64,000 bases of DNA from contig CM053813.1 of NCBI GenBank assembly GCA_028671895.1, positions 13,578,001 through 13,642,000 on the forward strand, written 5' to 3'. Shown here piece after piece: positions 1-15,150 of this stretch (position 1 is the stretch's first letter; each line of letters begins with the position of its first letter). Source of the stretch: Oenanthe sinensis. Taxonomy: Eukaryota > Streptophyta > Magnoliopsida > Apiales > Apiaceae. The notes beneath the pieces were generated by a model. The model had not been told where the DNA came from. It saw only the letters and a list, made by a program, of their open reading frames with translations, and did no database searches. The translations under genes were made by a program, and so were the position numbers.

Positions 1-381
1 ACACTTGTAGGAGCATTTTTGGCTCGTTTAAACATCAAAATACTTCATAACAATTTGAGACTTCATTCTTGACTCGTTCGAACTCGAAAACAACTTGTAG
101 ATTCATTCTTGTGTCATTTGAACATGGAAACAACTTGTAAACATTTGTAGGAGCATTATTGGCTCGTTTAAACATAAAAATAATTTGTAACAATTTGAGA
201 CTTCATTCTTGACTCGTTCGATATTTTGAAACAACTTGTAGCTTCATTCATCGCTCGTTTGAACATAGAAACAACTTGTAAACTCTTGTAGGAGCATTAT
301 TGGATCGTTTACACAACAAAACAATTCATAACAATTTGAGGCTTCATTCTTTACTCGTTCGAACTCGAAAACAACTTTAGG

Positions 382-560
382 TTCATTCTTGACTCGTTTG
401 AACATGGAAACAATTCATAACAATTTGAGGCTTCATTCTTGACTCGTTCGAACTCGAAAACAACTTTAGGTTCATTCTTGACTCCTTTGAACATGGAAAC
501 AATTCATAACAATTTGAGGCTTCATTCTTGACTCGTTCGAACTCGGAAACAACTTGTAGC
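382..560. repeat. Shortened 89/90-bp units made of subunit a plus a b/c hybrid subunit
   Basis: Here the monomer has lost one subunit. A hybrid 50-bp subunit starts like b (TTCATTCTTGACTCGTTTG, ATGG) and ends like c (CAATTCATAACAATTTGAGG), followed by an a subunit of 39-40 bp. Two such units stand in tandem (382-470 and 471-560). The same arrangement recurs at 3,199-3,377, around 4,080-4,170, at 8,190-8,360, and as single copies near 7,120, 12,680, 13,740, 15,370, 18,280, 20,260 and 22,240. The hybrid is best explained by unequal exchange between the homologous 5' halves of b and c. It also explains why some minus-strand ORFs are slightly longer there. Confidence 0.85.
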
Positions 561-671
561 TTCATTCTTGACTCGTTTGAACATGGAAACAACTTGTAAA
601 CTCTTGTAGGAACATTATTGGTTCATTTTAACATGAAAACAATTCTTAACAATTTGAGGTTTCATTCTTGA

Positions 672-3037
672 CTCGTTCGAACTCGAAAACAACTTTTAGC
701 TTCATTCTTGACTCGTTTGAACATGGAAACAACTTGTAAACACTTGTACGAACATTATTGGCTCGTTTAAACATAAAACAATTTGAGACATCATTCTTGA
801 CTCGTTCGTACTTGAAAACAACTTGTAGCTTCATTCTTGACTCGTTTGAACATGGAAACAACTTGTGAACACTTTTAGGAGCATTATTGGCTCGTTTAAA
901 CATAAAAAAAATTCATAACAATTCGAGACTTCATTCTTGAGTCGTTCGAACTCAGAAACAACTTGTAACATCATTCTTGACTCGTTTGAACATGGAAACA
1001 AGTTGTAAACTCTTGTAGGAATACTATTGGTTCATTTTAACATGAAAACAATTCTTAACAATTTGAGGCTTCATTCTTGACTAGTTCGAACTCGGAAACA
1101 ACTTGTAGTTTCATTCTTGAATCGTTTGTATACGGAAACAACTTGTAAACACTTGTAGGAGCATTATTGGCTCGTTTAAACATCAAAACAATTCATAACA
1201 ATTTGAGGATTCCTTCTTGACTCGTTCGAACTCGAAAACAACTTGTAGCTTCATTCTTGACTCGTTTGAACATGGAAACAAGTTGTAAACTCTTGTAGGA
1301 ATATTATTGGTTAATTTTAACATGAAAATTATTCTTAACAATTTGAGGCTTCATTCTTGACTAGTTCGAACTCGGAAACAACTTGTAGTTTCATTCTTGA
1401 ATCGTTTGTATAAGGAAACAACTTGTAAACACTTGTAGGAGCATTATTGGCTCGTTTAAACATCAAAACAATTCATAACAATTTGAGGATGCCTTCTTGA
1501 CTCGTTCGAACTCGGAAACAACTTGTAGCTTCATTCTTGACTCGTTTGAACTTGAAAATAACTTCTAAACACTTGTAGGAGCATTTTTGGCTCGTTTAAA
1601 CATCAAAATACTTCATAACAATTTGAGACTTCATTCTTGACTCGTTCGAACTCGAAAACAACTTGTAGATTCATTCTTGTGTCATTTGAACATGGAAACA
1701 ACTTGTAAACATTTGTAGGAGCATTATTGGCTCGTTTAAACATAAAAACAATTTGTAACAATTTGAGACTTCATTCTTGACTCGTTCGAATTCAGAAATA
1801 ACCTGTAGCTTCATTCTTGACTCGTTTGAACATGGAAACAACTTATAAACACTTGTAGGAGCATTATTGGATCATTTAAACAACAAAACAATTCATAACA
1901 ATTTGAGGCTTAATTCTTTACTCGTTCGAACTCGAAAACAACTTTTAGCTTCATTCTTGACTCGTTTGAACATGGAAACAACTTGTAAACACTTGTACGA
2001 ACATTATTGGCTCGTTTAAACATAAAACAATTTGAGACATCATTCTTGACTCGTTCGTACTTGAAAACAACTTGTAGCTTCATTCTTGACTCGTTTGAAC
2101 ATGGAAACAACTTGTGAACACTTTTAGGAGCATTATTGGCTCGTTTAAACATAAAAAAAATTCATAACAATTCGAGACTTCATTCTTGAGTCGTTCGAAC
2201 TCAGAAACAACTTGTAACATCATTCTTGACTCGTTTGAACATGGAAACAAGTTGTAAACTCTTGTAGGAATATTATTGGTTCATTTTAACATGAAAACAA
2301 TTCTTAACAATTTGAGGCTTCATTCTTGACTAGTTCGAACTCGGAAACAACTTGTAGTTTCATTCTTGAATCGTTTGTATAAGGAAACAACTTGTAAACA
2401 CTTGTAGGAGCATTATTGGCTCGTTTAAACATCAAAACAATTCATAACAATTTGAGGATTCCTTCTTGACTCGTTCGAACTCGAAAACAACTTGTAGCTT
2501 CATTCTTGACTCGTTTGAACATGGAAACAAGTTGTAAACTCTTGTAGGAATATTATTGGTTAATTTTAACATGAAAATTATTCTTAACAATTTGAGGCTT
2601 CATTCTTGACTAGTTCGAACTCGGAAACAACTTGTAGTTTCATTCTTGAATCGTTTGTATAAGGAAACAACTTGTAAACACTTGTAGGAGCATTATTGGC
2701 TCGTTTAAACATCAAAACAATTCATAACAATTTGAGGATGCCTTCTTGACTCGTTCGAACTCGGAAACAACTTGTAGCTTCATTCTTGACTCGTTTGAAC
2801 TTGAAAATAACTTCTAAACACTTGTAGGAGCATTTTTGGCTCGTTTAAACATCAAAATACTTCATAACAATTTGAGACTTCATTCTTGACTCGTTCGAAC
2901 TCGAAAACAACTTGTAGATTCATTCTTGTGTCATTTGAACATGGAAACAACTTGTAAACATTTGTAGGAGCATTATTGGCTCGTTTAAACATAAAAACAA
3001 TTTGTAACAATTTGAGACTTCATTCTTGACTCGTTCG
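672..3037. repeat. Higher-order repeat, period 1,249 bp (two copies)
   Basis: The block 672-1,788 recurs at 1,921-3,037 with an offset of 1,249 bp. Shared private variants include the CGAGACTTCATTCTTGAGTCG subunit (about 923 and 2,172), GTTGTAAACTCTTGTAGGAAT (about 1,002 and 2,251) and the ACTAGTTCGAACTCGG subunits. Few mismatches were seen (for example AATACTATT at 1,020 versus AATATTATT). A third, slightly more diverged copy starts near 5,569 and a fourth near 11,116. Identity breaks at about 1,789, where the first copy reads TTCGAATTCAGAAAT and the second TTCGATATTTTG. Confidence 0.82.
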
Positions 3038-4199
3038 ATATTTTGAAACAACTTGTAGCTTCATTCATCGCTCGTTTGAACATAGAAACAACTTGTAAAC
3101 TCTTGTAGGAGCATTATTGGATCGTTTACACAACAAAACAATTCATAACAATTTGGGGCTTCATTCTTTACTCGTTCGAACTCGAAAACAACTTTAGGTT
3201 CATTCTTGACTCGTTTGAACATGGAAACAATTCATAACAATTTGAGGCTTCATTCTTGACTCGTTCGAACTCGAAAACAACTTTAGGTTCATTCTTGACT
3301 CGTTTGAACATGGAAACAATTCATAACAATTTGAGGCTTCATTCTTGACTCGTTCGAACTCGGAAACAACTTGTAGCTTCATTCTTGACTCGTTTGAACA
3401 TGGAAACAACTTGTAAACTCTTGTAGGAACATTATTGGTTCATTTTAACATGAAAACAATTCTTAACAATTTGAGGCTTCATTCTTGACTCGTTCGAACT
3501 CGGAAACAACTTGTAGTTTCATTCTTGACTCGTTTGTATAAGGAAACAACTTGTAAACACTTGTAGGAGCATTATTGGCTCGTTTAAACATCAAAATAAG
3601 TTCATAACAATTTGAGACTTCATTCTTGACTCGTTCGAACTCGGAAACAACTTGTAGCTTCATTCTTGACTCGTTTGAACTTGAAAACAACTTCTAAACA
3701 CTTGTAGGAGCATTTTTGGCTCGTTTAAACATCAAAATACTTCATAACAATTTGAGACTTCATTCTTGACTCGTTCGAACTTGAAAACAACTTGTAGATT
3801 CATTCTTGTGTCATTTGAACATGGAAACAACTTGTAAACATTTGTAGGAGCATTATTGGCTCGTTTAAACATAAAAATAATTTGTAACAATTTGAGACTT
3901 CATTCTTGACTCGTTCGATATTTTGAAACAACTTGTAGCTTCATTCATCGCTCGTTTGAACATAGAAACAACTTGTAAACTCTTATAGGAGCATTATTGG
4001 ATCGTTTACACAACAAAACAATTCATAACAATTTGAGGCTTCATTCTTTACTCGTTCGAACTCGAAAACAACTTTAGGTTCATTCTTGACTCGTTTGAAC
4101 ATGGAAACAATTCATAACAATTTGAGGCTTCATTCTTGACTCGTTCGAACTCGAAAACAACTTTAGGTTCATTCTTGACTCGTTTGAACATGGAAACAA

Positions 4200-7100
4200 C
4201 TTGTAGCTTCATTCTTGACTCGTTTGAACATGGAAACAACTTGTAAACTCTTGTAGGAACATTATTGGTTCATTTTAACATGAAAACAATTCTTAACAAT
4301 TTGAGGTTTCATTCTTGACTCGTTCGAACTCGGAAACAACTTGTAGTTTCATTCTTGACTCGTTTGTATAAGGAAACAACTTGTAAACACTTGTAGGAGC
4401 ATTATTGGCTCGTTTAAACATCAAAACAATTCATAACAATTTGAGGCTTCATTCTTGACTCGTTCGAACTCGGAAACAACTTGTATCTTCATTCTTGACT
4501 CGTATGAACTTGGAAACAACTTGTAAAATCTTGTAGGAACATTATTGGCTCGTTTAAACATGAAAACAATTGATAACAATTTGAGACTTCATTCTTGACT
4601 CGTTCAAACTCGAAAACAACTAGTAGCTTCATTCTTGTCTCGTTTGAACATGGAAACAACTTGTTAACACTTGTAGGAGCATTATTTGCTCGATAAACAT
4701 CAAAACAATTCATAACAATTTGAGGATTCCTTCTTGACTCGTTCGAACTCGGAAACAACTTGTAGCTTCATTCTTGACTCGTTTGAACATGGAAACAACT
4801 TCTAAACACTTGTAGGAGCATTATTGGCTCGTTTAAACATAAAAAAAATTCATAACAATTTAAGACTTCATTCTTGACTCGTTCTAACATTGAAACAACT
4901 TTTAGCTTCATTCTTGACTCGTTAGAACATGGAAACAACTTGTAAACTCTTGTTGGAACATTGTTGGCTCGTTTAAACATCAAAACAATTCATAACAATT
5001 TGAGGATTCCTTCTTGACTCGTTCGAACTCGGAAACAACTTGTAGCTTCATTCTTGACTCGTTTGAACTTGAAAATAACTTCTAAACACTTGTAGGAGCA
5101 TTTTTGGCTCGTTTAAACATCAAAATAAGTTCATAACAATTTGAGACTTCATTCTTGACTCGTTCGAACTCGAAAACAACTTGTAGCTTCATTCTTGTGT
5201 CATTTGAACATGGAAACAACTTGTAAACATTTGTAGGAGCATTATTGGCTCGTTTAAACATAAAAACAATTTGTAACAATTTGAGACTTCACTCTTGACT
5301 CGTTCGAACTTTGAAACAACTTGTAGCTTCATTCATGGCTCGTTTGAACATATAAACAACTTGTAAACTCTTGTAGGAACATTATTGGCTCGTTTAAACA
5401 TAAAAACAATTTGAGACTTTATTCTTGACTCGTTCGAATTCAGAAATAACCTGTAGCTTCATTCTTGACTCGTTTGAACATGGAAACAACTTATAAACAC
5501 TTGTAGGAGCATTATTGGATCATTTAAACAACAAAACAATTCATAACAATTTGAGGCTTAATTCTTTACTCGTTCGAACTCGAAAACAACTTTTAGCTTC
5601 ATTCTTGACTCGTTTGAACATGGAAACAACTTGTAAACACTTGTACGAGCATTATTGGCTCGTTTAAACATAAAACAATTTGAGACATCATTCTTGACTC
5701 GTTCGTACTTGAAAACAACTTGTAGCTTCATTCTTGACTCGTTTGAACATGGAAACAACTTGTGAACACTTTTAGGAGCATTATTGGCTCGTTTAAACAT
5801 AAAAAAAATTCATAACAATTCGAGACTTCATTCTTGAGTCGTTCGAACTCAGAAACAACTTGTAACTTCATTCTTGACTCGTTTGAACATGGAAACAAGT
5901 TGTAAACTCTTGTAGGAATATTATTGGTTCATTTTAACATGAAAACAATTCTTAACAATTTGAGGCTTCATTCTTGACTAGTTTGAACTCGGAAACAACT
6001 TGTAGTTTCATTCTTGAATCGTTTGTATAAGGAAACAACTTGTAAACACTTGTAGGAGCATTATTGGCTCGTTTAAACATCAAAACAATTCATAACAATT
6101 TGAGGATTCCTTCTTGACTCGTTCGAACTCGAAAACAACTTGTAGCTTCATTCTTGACTCGTTTGAACATGGAAACAAGTTGTAAACTCTTGTAGGAATA
6201 TTATTGGTTAATTTTAACATGAAAATTATTCTTAACAATTTGAGGCTTCATTCTTGACTAGTTCGAACTCGGAAACAACTTGTAGTTTCATTCTTGAATC
6301 GTTTGTATAAGGAAACAACTTGTAAACACTTGTAGGAGCATTATTGGCTCGTTTAAACATCAAAACAATTCATAACAATTTGAGGATGCCTTCTTGACTC
6401 GTTCGAACTCGGAAACAACTTGTAGCTTCATTCTTGACTCGTTTGAACTTGAAAATAACTTCTAAACACTTGTAGGAGCATTTTTGGCTCGTTTAAACAT
6501 CAAAATACTTCATAACAATTTGAGACTTCATTCTTGACTCGTTGGAACTCGAAAACAACTTGTAGCTTCATTCTTGTGTCATTTGAACATGGAAACAACT
6601 TGTAAACATTTGTAGGAGCATTATTGGCTCGTTTAAACATAAAAACAATTTGTAACAATTTGAGACTTCACTCTTGACTCGTTCGAACTTTGAAACAACT
6701 TGTAGCTTCATTCATGGCTCGTTTGAACATATAAACAACTTGTAAACTCTTGTAGGAACATTATTGGCTCGTTTAAACATAAAACAAATTTGAGACTTCA
6801 TTCTTGACTCGTTCGAACATGGAAACAACTTGTAGCTTCATTCTTGACTCGTTTGAACATGAAAACAACTTGTAAACTCTTGTAGGAACATTATTGGCAT
6901 GTTTAAACATCAAAACAATTCATAACAATTTGAGACTTCATTCTTGACTCGTTCGAACTCAGAAATAACCTGTAGCTTCATTCTTGACTCGTTTGAACAT
7001 GGAAACAACTTGTAAACACTTGTAGGAGCATTATTGGATCGTTTAAACAACAAAACAATTCATAACAATTTGAGGCTTCATTCTTTACTCGTTCGAACTC

Positions 7101-10100
7101 GAAAACAACTTTTAGCTTCATTCTTGACTCGTTTGAACATGGCAACAATTCATAACAATTTGAGGCTTCATTCTTGACTCGTTCGAACTCAGAAACAACT
7201 TGTAGCTTCATTCTTGACTCGTTTGAACATGGAAACAACTTGTAAACTCTTGTAGGAATATTATTGGTTCATTTTAACTTGAAAACAATTCTTAACAATT
7301 TGAGGCTTCATTCTTGACTAGTTCGAACTCGGAAACAACTTGTAGTTTCATTCTTGAATCGTTTGTATAAGGTTTAACTTGTAAACACTTGTAGGAGCAT
7401 TATTGGCTCGTTTAAACATCAAAACAATTCATAACAATTTGAGGATTCCTTCTTGACTCGTTCGAACTCGGAAACAACTTGTAGCTTCATTCTTGACTCG
7501 TTTGAACATGGAAACAACTTCTAAACACTTGTAGGAGCATTATTGGCTCGTTTAAACATAAAAAAAATTCATAACAATTTAAGACTTCATTCTTGACTCG
7601 TTCTAACATTGAAACAACTTTTAGCTTCATTCTTGACTCGTTAGAACATGGAAACAACTTGTAAACTCTTGTTGGAACATTGTTGGCTCGTTTAAACATC
7701 AAAACAATTCATAACAATTTGAGGATTCCTTCTTGACTCGTTCGAACTCGGAAACAACTTGTAGCTTCATTCTTGACTCGTTTGAACTTGAAAACAACTT
7801 CTAAACACTTGTAGGAGCATTTTTGGCTCGTTTAAACATCAAAATACTTCATAACAATTTGAGACTTCATTCTTGACTCGTTCGAACTCGAAAACAACTT
7901 GTAGATTCATTCTTGTGTCATTTGAACATGGAAACAACTTGTAAACATTTGTAGGAGCATTATTGGCTCGTTTAAACATAAAAATAATTTGTAACAATTT
8001 GAGACTTCATTCTTGACTCGTTCGATATTTTGAAACAACTTGTAGCTTCATTCATCGCTCGTTTGAACATAGAAACAACTTGTAAACTCTTGTAGGAGCA
8101 TTATTGGATCGTTTACACAACAAAACAATTCATAACAATTTGAGGCTTCATTCTTTACTCGTTCGAACTCGAAAACAACTTTAGGTTCATTCTTGACTCG
8201 TTTGAACATGGAAACAATTCATAACAATTTGAGGCTTCATTCTTGACTCGTTCGAACTCGAAAACAACTTTAGGTTCATTCTTGACTCGTTTGAACATGG
8301 AAACAATTCATAACAATTTGAGGCTTCATTCTTGACTCGTTCGAACTCGGAAACAACTTGTAGCTTCATTCTTGACTCGTTTGAACATGGAAACAACTTG
8401 TTAACTCTTGTAGGAACATTATTGGTTCATTTTAACATGAAAACAATTCTTAACAATTTGAGGCTTCATTCTTGACTCGTTCGAACTCGGAAACAACTTG
8501 TAGTTTCATTCTTGACTCGTTTGTATAAGGAAACAACTTGTAAACACTTGTAGGAGCATTATTGGCTCGTTTAAACATCAAAACAATTCATAACAATTTG
8601 AGGCTTCATTCTTGACTCGTTCGAACTCGGAAACAACTTGTATCTTCATTCTTGACTCGTATGAACTTGGAAACAACTTGTAAAATCTTGTAGGAACATT
8701 ATTGGCTCGTTTAAACATGAAAACAATTGATAACAATTTGAGACTTCATTCTTGACTCGTTCAAACTCGAAAACAACTAGTAGCTTCATTCTTGTCTCGT
8801 TTGAACATGGAAACAACTTGTTAACACTTGTAGGAGCATTATTTGCTCGATAAACATCAAAACAATTCATAACAATTTGAGGATTCCTTCTTGACTCGTT
8901 CGAACTCGGAAACAACTTGTAGCTTCATTCTTGACTCATTTGAACATGGAAACAACTTCTAAACACTTGTAGGAGCATTATTGGCTCGTTTAAACATAAA
9001 AAAAAATCATAACAATTTAAGACTTCATTCTTGACTCGTTCTAACATTGAAACAACTTTTAGCTTCATTCTTGACTCGTTAGAACATGGAAACAACTTGT
9101 AAACTCTTGTTGGAACATTGTTGGCTCGTTTAAACATCAAAACAATTCATAACAATTTGAGGATTCCTTCTTGACTCGTTCGAACTCGGAAACAACTTGT
9201 AGCTTCATTCTTGACTCGTTTGAACTTGAAAATAACTTCTAAACACTTGTAGGAGCATTTTTGGCTCGTTTAAACATCAAAATAAGTTCATAACAATTTG
9301 AGACTTCATTCTTGACTCGTTCGAACTCGAAAACAACTTGTAGCTTCATTCTTGTGTCATTTGAACATGGAAACAACTTGTAAACATTTGTAGGAGCATT
9401 ATTGGCTCGTTTAAACATAAAAACAATTTGTAACAATTTGAGACTTCACTCTTGACTCGTTCGAACTTTGAAACAACTTGTAGCTTCATTCATGGCTCGT
9501 TTGAACATATAAACAACTTGTAAACTCTTGTAGGAACATTATTGGCTCGTTTAAACATAAAAACAATTTGAGACTTCATTCTTGACTCGTTCGAATTCAG
9601 AAATAACCTGTAGCTTCATTCTTGACTCGTTTGAACATGGAAACAACTTATAAACACTTGTAGGAGCATTATTGGATCATTTAAACAACAAAACAATTCA
9701 TAACAATTTGAGGCTTCATTCTTGACTCGTTCGAACTCGGAAACAATTTGTAGCTTCATTCTTGACTCGTTTGAACATGGAAACAACTTGTAAACTCTTG
9801 TAGGAACATTATTGGTTCATTTTAACATGAAAACAATTCTTAACAATTTGAGGCTTCATTCTTGACTCGTTCGAACTCGGAAACAACTTGTAGTTTCATT
9901 CTTGACTCGTTTGTATAAGGAAACAACTTGTAAACACTTGTAGGAGCATTATTGGCTCGTTTAAACATCAAAACAATTCATAACAATTTGAGGCTTCATT
10001 CTTGACTCGTTCGAACTCGGAAACAACTTGTATCTTCATTCTTGACTCGTATGAACTTGGAAACAACTTGTAAAATCTTGTAGGAACAATATTGGCTCGT

Positions 10101-13100
10101 TTAAACATGAAAACAATTGATAACAATTTGAGACTTCATTCTTGACTCGTTCAAACTCGAAAACAACTAGTAGCTTCATTCTTGTCTCGTTTGAACATGG
10201 AAACAACTTGTTAACACTTGTAGGAGCATTATTTGCTCGATAAACATCAAAACAATTCATAACAATTTGAGGATTCCTTCTTGACTCGTTCGAACTCGGA
10301 AACAACTTGTAGCTTCATTCTTGACTCATTTGAACATGGAAACAACTTCTAAACACTTGTAGGAGCATTATTGGCTCGTTTAAACATAAAAAAAAATCAT
10401 AACAATTTAAGACTTCATTCTTGACTCGTTCTAACATTGAAACAACTTTTAGCTTCATTCTTGACTCGTTAGAACATGGAAACAACTTGTAAACTCTTGT
10501 TGGAACATTGTTGGCTCGTTTAAACATCAAAACAATTCATAACAATTTGAGGATTCCTTCTTGACTCGTTCGAACTCGGAAACAACTTGTAGCTTCATTC
10601 TTGACTCGTTTGAACTTGAAAATAACTTCTAAACACTTGTAGGAGCATTTTTGGCTCGTTTAAACATCAAAATAAGTTCATAACAATTTGAGACTTCATT
10701 CTTGACTCGTTCGAACTCGAAAACAACTTGTAGCTTCATTCTTGTGTCATTTGAACATGGAAACAACTTGTAAACATTTGTAGGAGCATTATTGGCTCGT
10801 TTAAACATAAAAACAATTTGTAACAATTTGAGACTTCACTCTTGACTCGTTCGAACTTTGAAACAACTTGTAGCTTCATTCATGGCTCGTTTGAACATAT
10901 AAACAACTTGTAAACTCTTGTAGGAACATTATTGGCTCGTTTAAACATAAAAACAATTTGAGACTTCATTCTTGACTCGTTCGAATTCAGAAATAACCTG
11001 TAGCTTCATTCTTGACTCGTTTGAACATGGAAACAACTTATAAACACTTGTAGGAGCATTATTGGATCGTTTAAACAACAAAACAATTCATAACAATTTG
11101 AGGCTTCATTCTTTACTCGTTCGAACTCGAAAACAACTTTTAGCTTCATTCTTGACTCGTTTGAACATGGAAACAACTTGTAAACACTTGTAGGAGCATT
11201 ATTGGCTCGTTTAAACATAAAACAATTTGAGACATCATTCTTGACTCGTTCGTACTTGAAAACAACTTGTAGCTTCATTCTTGACTCGTTTGAACATGGA
11301 AACAACTTGTGAACACTTGTAGGAGCATTATTGGCTCGTTTAAACATAAAAAAAATTCATAACAATTCGAGACTTCATTCTTGAGTCGTTCGAACTCAGA
11401 AACAACTTGTAGCTTCATTCTTGACTCGTTTGAACATGGAAACAAGTTGTAAACTCTTGTAGGAATATTATTGGTTCATTTTAACATGAAAACAATTCTT
11501 AACAATTTGAGGCTTCATTCTTGACTAGTTCGAACTCGGAAACAACTTGTAGTTTCATTCTTGAATCGTTTGTATAAGGAAACAACTTGTAAACACTTGT
11601 AGGAGCATTATTGGCTCGTTTAAACATCAAAACAATTCATAACAATTTGAGGATTCCTTCTTGACTCGTTCGAACTCGAAAACAACATGTAGCTTCATTC
11701 TTGACTCGTTTGAATATGGAAACAAGTTTTAAACTCTTGTAGGAATATTATTGGTTCATTTTAACATGAAAACAATTCTTAACAATTTGAGGCTTCATTC
11801 TTGACTAGTTCGAACTCGGAAACAACTTGTAGTTTCATTCTTGAATCGTTTGTATAAGGAAACAACTTGTAAACACTTGTAGGAGCATTATTGGCTCGTT
11901 TAAACATCAAAACAATTCATAACAATTTGAGGATGCCTTCTTGACTCGTTCGAACTCGGAAACAACTTGTAGCTTCATTCTTGACTCGTTTGAACTTGAA
12001 AATAACTTCTAAACACTTGTAGGAGCATTTTTGGCTCGTTTAAACATCAAAATACTTCATAACAATTTGAGACTTCATTCTTGACTCGTTCGAACTCGAA
12101 AACAACTTGTAGCTTCATTCTTGTGTCATTTGAACATGGAAACAACTTGTAAACATTTGTAGGAGCATTATTGGCTCGTTTAAACATAAAAACAATTTGT
12201 AACAATTTGAGACTTCACTCTTGACTCGTTCGAACTTTGAAACAACTTGTAGCTTCATTCATGGCTCGTTTGAACATATAAACAACTTGTAAACTCTTGT
12301 AGGAACATTATTGGCTCGTTTAAACATAAAACAAATTTGAGACTTCATTCTTGACTCGTTCGAACATGGAAAGAACTTGTAGCTTCATTCTTGACTTGTT
12401 TGAACATGAAAACAACTTGTAAACTCTTGTAGGAACATTATTGGCATGTTTAAACATCAAAACAATTCATAACAATTTGAGGCTTCATTCTTGACTCGTT
12501 CGAACTCAGAAATAACCTGTAGCTTCATTCTTGACTCGTTTGAACATGGAAACAACTTGTAAACACTTGTAGGAGCATTATTGGATCGTTTAAACAACAA
12601 AACAATTCATAATAATTTGAGGCTTCATTCTTTACTCGTTCGAACTCGAAAACAACTTTTAGCTTCATTCTTGACTCGTTTGAACATGGAAACAATTCAT
12701 AACAATTTGAGGCTTCATTCTTGACTCGTTCGAACTCAGAAACAACTTGTAGCTTCATTCTTGACTCGTTTGAACATGGAAACAACTTGTAAACTCTTGT
12801 AGGAATATTATTGGTTCATTTTAACTTGAAAACAATTCTTAACAATTTGAGACCTCATTCTTGACTAGTTCGAACTCGGAAACAACTTGTAGTTTCATTC
12901 TTGAATCGTTTGTATAAGGAAACAACTTGTAAACACTTGTAGGAGCATTATTGGCTCGTTTAAACATCAAAACAATTCATAACAATTTGAGGATTCCTTC
13001 TTGACTCGTTCGAACTCGGAAACAACTTGTAGCTTCATTCTTGACTCGTTTGAACATGGAAACAACTTCTAAACACTTGTAGGAGCATTATTGGCTCGTT

Positions 13101-15150
13101 TAAACATAAAAAAAATTCATAACAATTTAAGACTTCATTCTTGACTCGTTCTAACATTGAAACAACTTTTAGCTTCATTCTTGACTCGTTAGAACATGGA
13201 AACAACTTGTAAACTCTTGTTGGAACATTGTTGGCTCGTTTAAACATTAAAACAATTATAACAATTTGAGGATTCCTTCTTGACTCGTTCGAACTCGGAA
13301 ACAACTTGTAGCTTCATTCTTGACTCGTTTGAACATGAAAACAACTTCTAAACACTTGTAGGAGCATTTTTGGCTCGTTTAAACATCAAAATACTTCATA
13401 ACAATTTGAGACTTCATTCTTGACTCGTTCGAACTCGAAAACAACTTGTAGATTCATTCTTGTGTCATTTGAACATGGAAACAACTTGTAAACATTTGTA
13501 GGAGCATTATTGGCTCGTTTAAACATAAAAACAATTTGTAACAATTTGAGACTTCATTCTTGACTCGTTCGAACTTTGAAACAACTTGTAGCTTCATTCA
13601 TCGCTCGTTTGAACATAGAAACAACTTGTAAACTCTTGTAGGAGCATTATTGGATCGTTTACACAACAAAACAATTCATAACAATTTGAGGCTTCATTCT
13701 TTACTCGTTCGAACTCGAAAACAACTTTAGGTTCATTCTTGACTCGTTTGAACATGGAAACAATTCATAACAATTTGAGGCTTCATTCTTGACTCGTTCG
13801 AACTCGGAAACAACTTGTAGCTTCATTCTTGACTCGTTTGAACATGGAAACAACTTGTAAACTCTTGTAGGAACATTATTGGTTCATTTTAACATGAAAA
13901 CAATTCCTAACAATTTGAGGCTTCATTCTTGACTCGTTCGAACTCGGAAACAACTTGTAGTTTCATTCTTGACTCGTTTGTATAAGGAAACAACTTGTAA
14001 ACACTTGTAGGAGCATTATTGGCTCGTTTAAACATCAAAACAATTCATAACAATTTGAGGCTTCATTCTTGACTCGTTCGAACTCGGAAACAACTTGTAT
14101 CTTCATTCTTGACTCGTATGAACTTGGAAACAACTTGTAAAATCTTGTAGGAACATTATTGGCTCGTTTAAACATGAAAACAATTGATAACAATTTGAGA
14201 CTTCATTCTTGACTCGTTCAAACTCGAAAACAACTAGTAGCTTCAGTCTTGTCTCGTTTGAACATGGAAACAACTTGTTAACACTTGTAGGAGCATTATT
14301 TGCTCGAAAAACATCAAAACAATTCATAACAATTTGAGGCTCCATTCTTGACTCATTTGAACTCGAAAATAACTTTTAGCTACATTCTTGACTCGTTTGA
14401 ATATGGAAACAACTTCTAAACACTTGTAGGAGCATTATTGGCTCGTTTAAACATAAAAAAATTCATAACAATTTAAGACTTCATTCTTGACTCGTTCTAA
14501 CATTGAAACAACTTTTAGCTTCATTCTTGACTCGTTAGAACATGGAAACAACTTGTAAACTCTTGTTGGAACATTGTTGGCTCGTTTAAACATCAAAACA
14601 ATTCATAACAATTTGAGGATTCCTTCTTGACTCGTTCGAACTCGGAAACAACTTGTAGCTTCATTCTTGACTCGTTTGAACTTGAAAACAACTTCTAAAC
14701 ACTTGTAGGAGCATTTTTAGCTCGTTTAAACATCAAAATACTTCATAACAATTTGAAACTTCATTCTTGACTCGTTCGAACTCGAAAACAACTTGTAGCT
14801 TCATTCTTGTGTCATTTGAACATGGAAACAACTTGTAAACATATGTAGGAGCATTATTGGCTCGTTTAAACATAAAAACAATTTGTAACAATTTGAGACT
14901 TCATTCTTGACTCGTTCGAACTTTGAAACAATTTGTAGCTTCATTCATGGCTCGTTTGAACATATAAACAACTTGTAAACTCTTGTAGGAACATTATTGG
15001 CTCGTTTAAACATAAAAACAATTTGAGACTTCATTCTTGACTCGTTCGAACTTGGAAACAACTTGTAGCTTCATTCTTGACTAATTTGAACATGAAAACA
15101 ACTTGTAAACTCTTGTAGGAACATTATTGGCATGTTTAAACATCAAAACA
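4200..15150. repeat. About 5.55-kb higher-order repeat, two copies (about 4.2-9.7 and 9.75-15.1 kb)
   Basis: Landmarks in the first copy recur 5,547-5,548 bp later: 4,489 to 10,036; 5,821 to 11,368 (CGAGACTTC variant); 6,978 to 12,525; 7,487 to 13,035. Past a region holding one fewer 90-bp unit in the second copy, the offset becomes about 5,457 (8,646 to 14,103). A 1-bp deletion near 7,373 (GGTTTAACTT instead of GGAAACAACTT) accounts for the 5,547/5,548 shift. Scattered substitutions show this pair is older than the 5,541-bp pair at 20-31 kb. The similar period of all these large units suggests a favoured long repeat length of about 40 monomers. Confidence 0.75.
8303..11082. repeat. Tandem duplication, period 1,390 bp
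   Basis: Copies 8,303-9,692 and 9,693-11,082. Landmarks at 8,646, 8,925 and 9,239 recur at 10,036, 10,315 and 10,629, always 1,390 bp on. Both contain the distinctive CTCGATAAACATC c subunit and the TTCAAACTCG a subunit. The junction lies in the conserved segment CAATTCATAACAATTTGAGG, where an a subunit of one phase joins a c subunit of another. Few differences were seen (for example ACATTATT versus ACAATATT near 10,087). The same block also occurs once at about 4,200-5,555 (offset 4,157). Confidence 0.85.
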
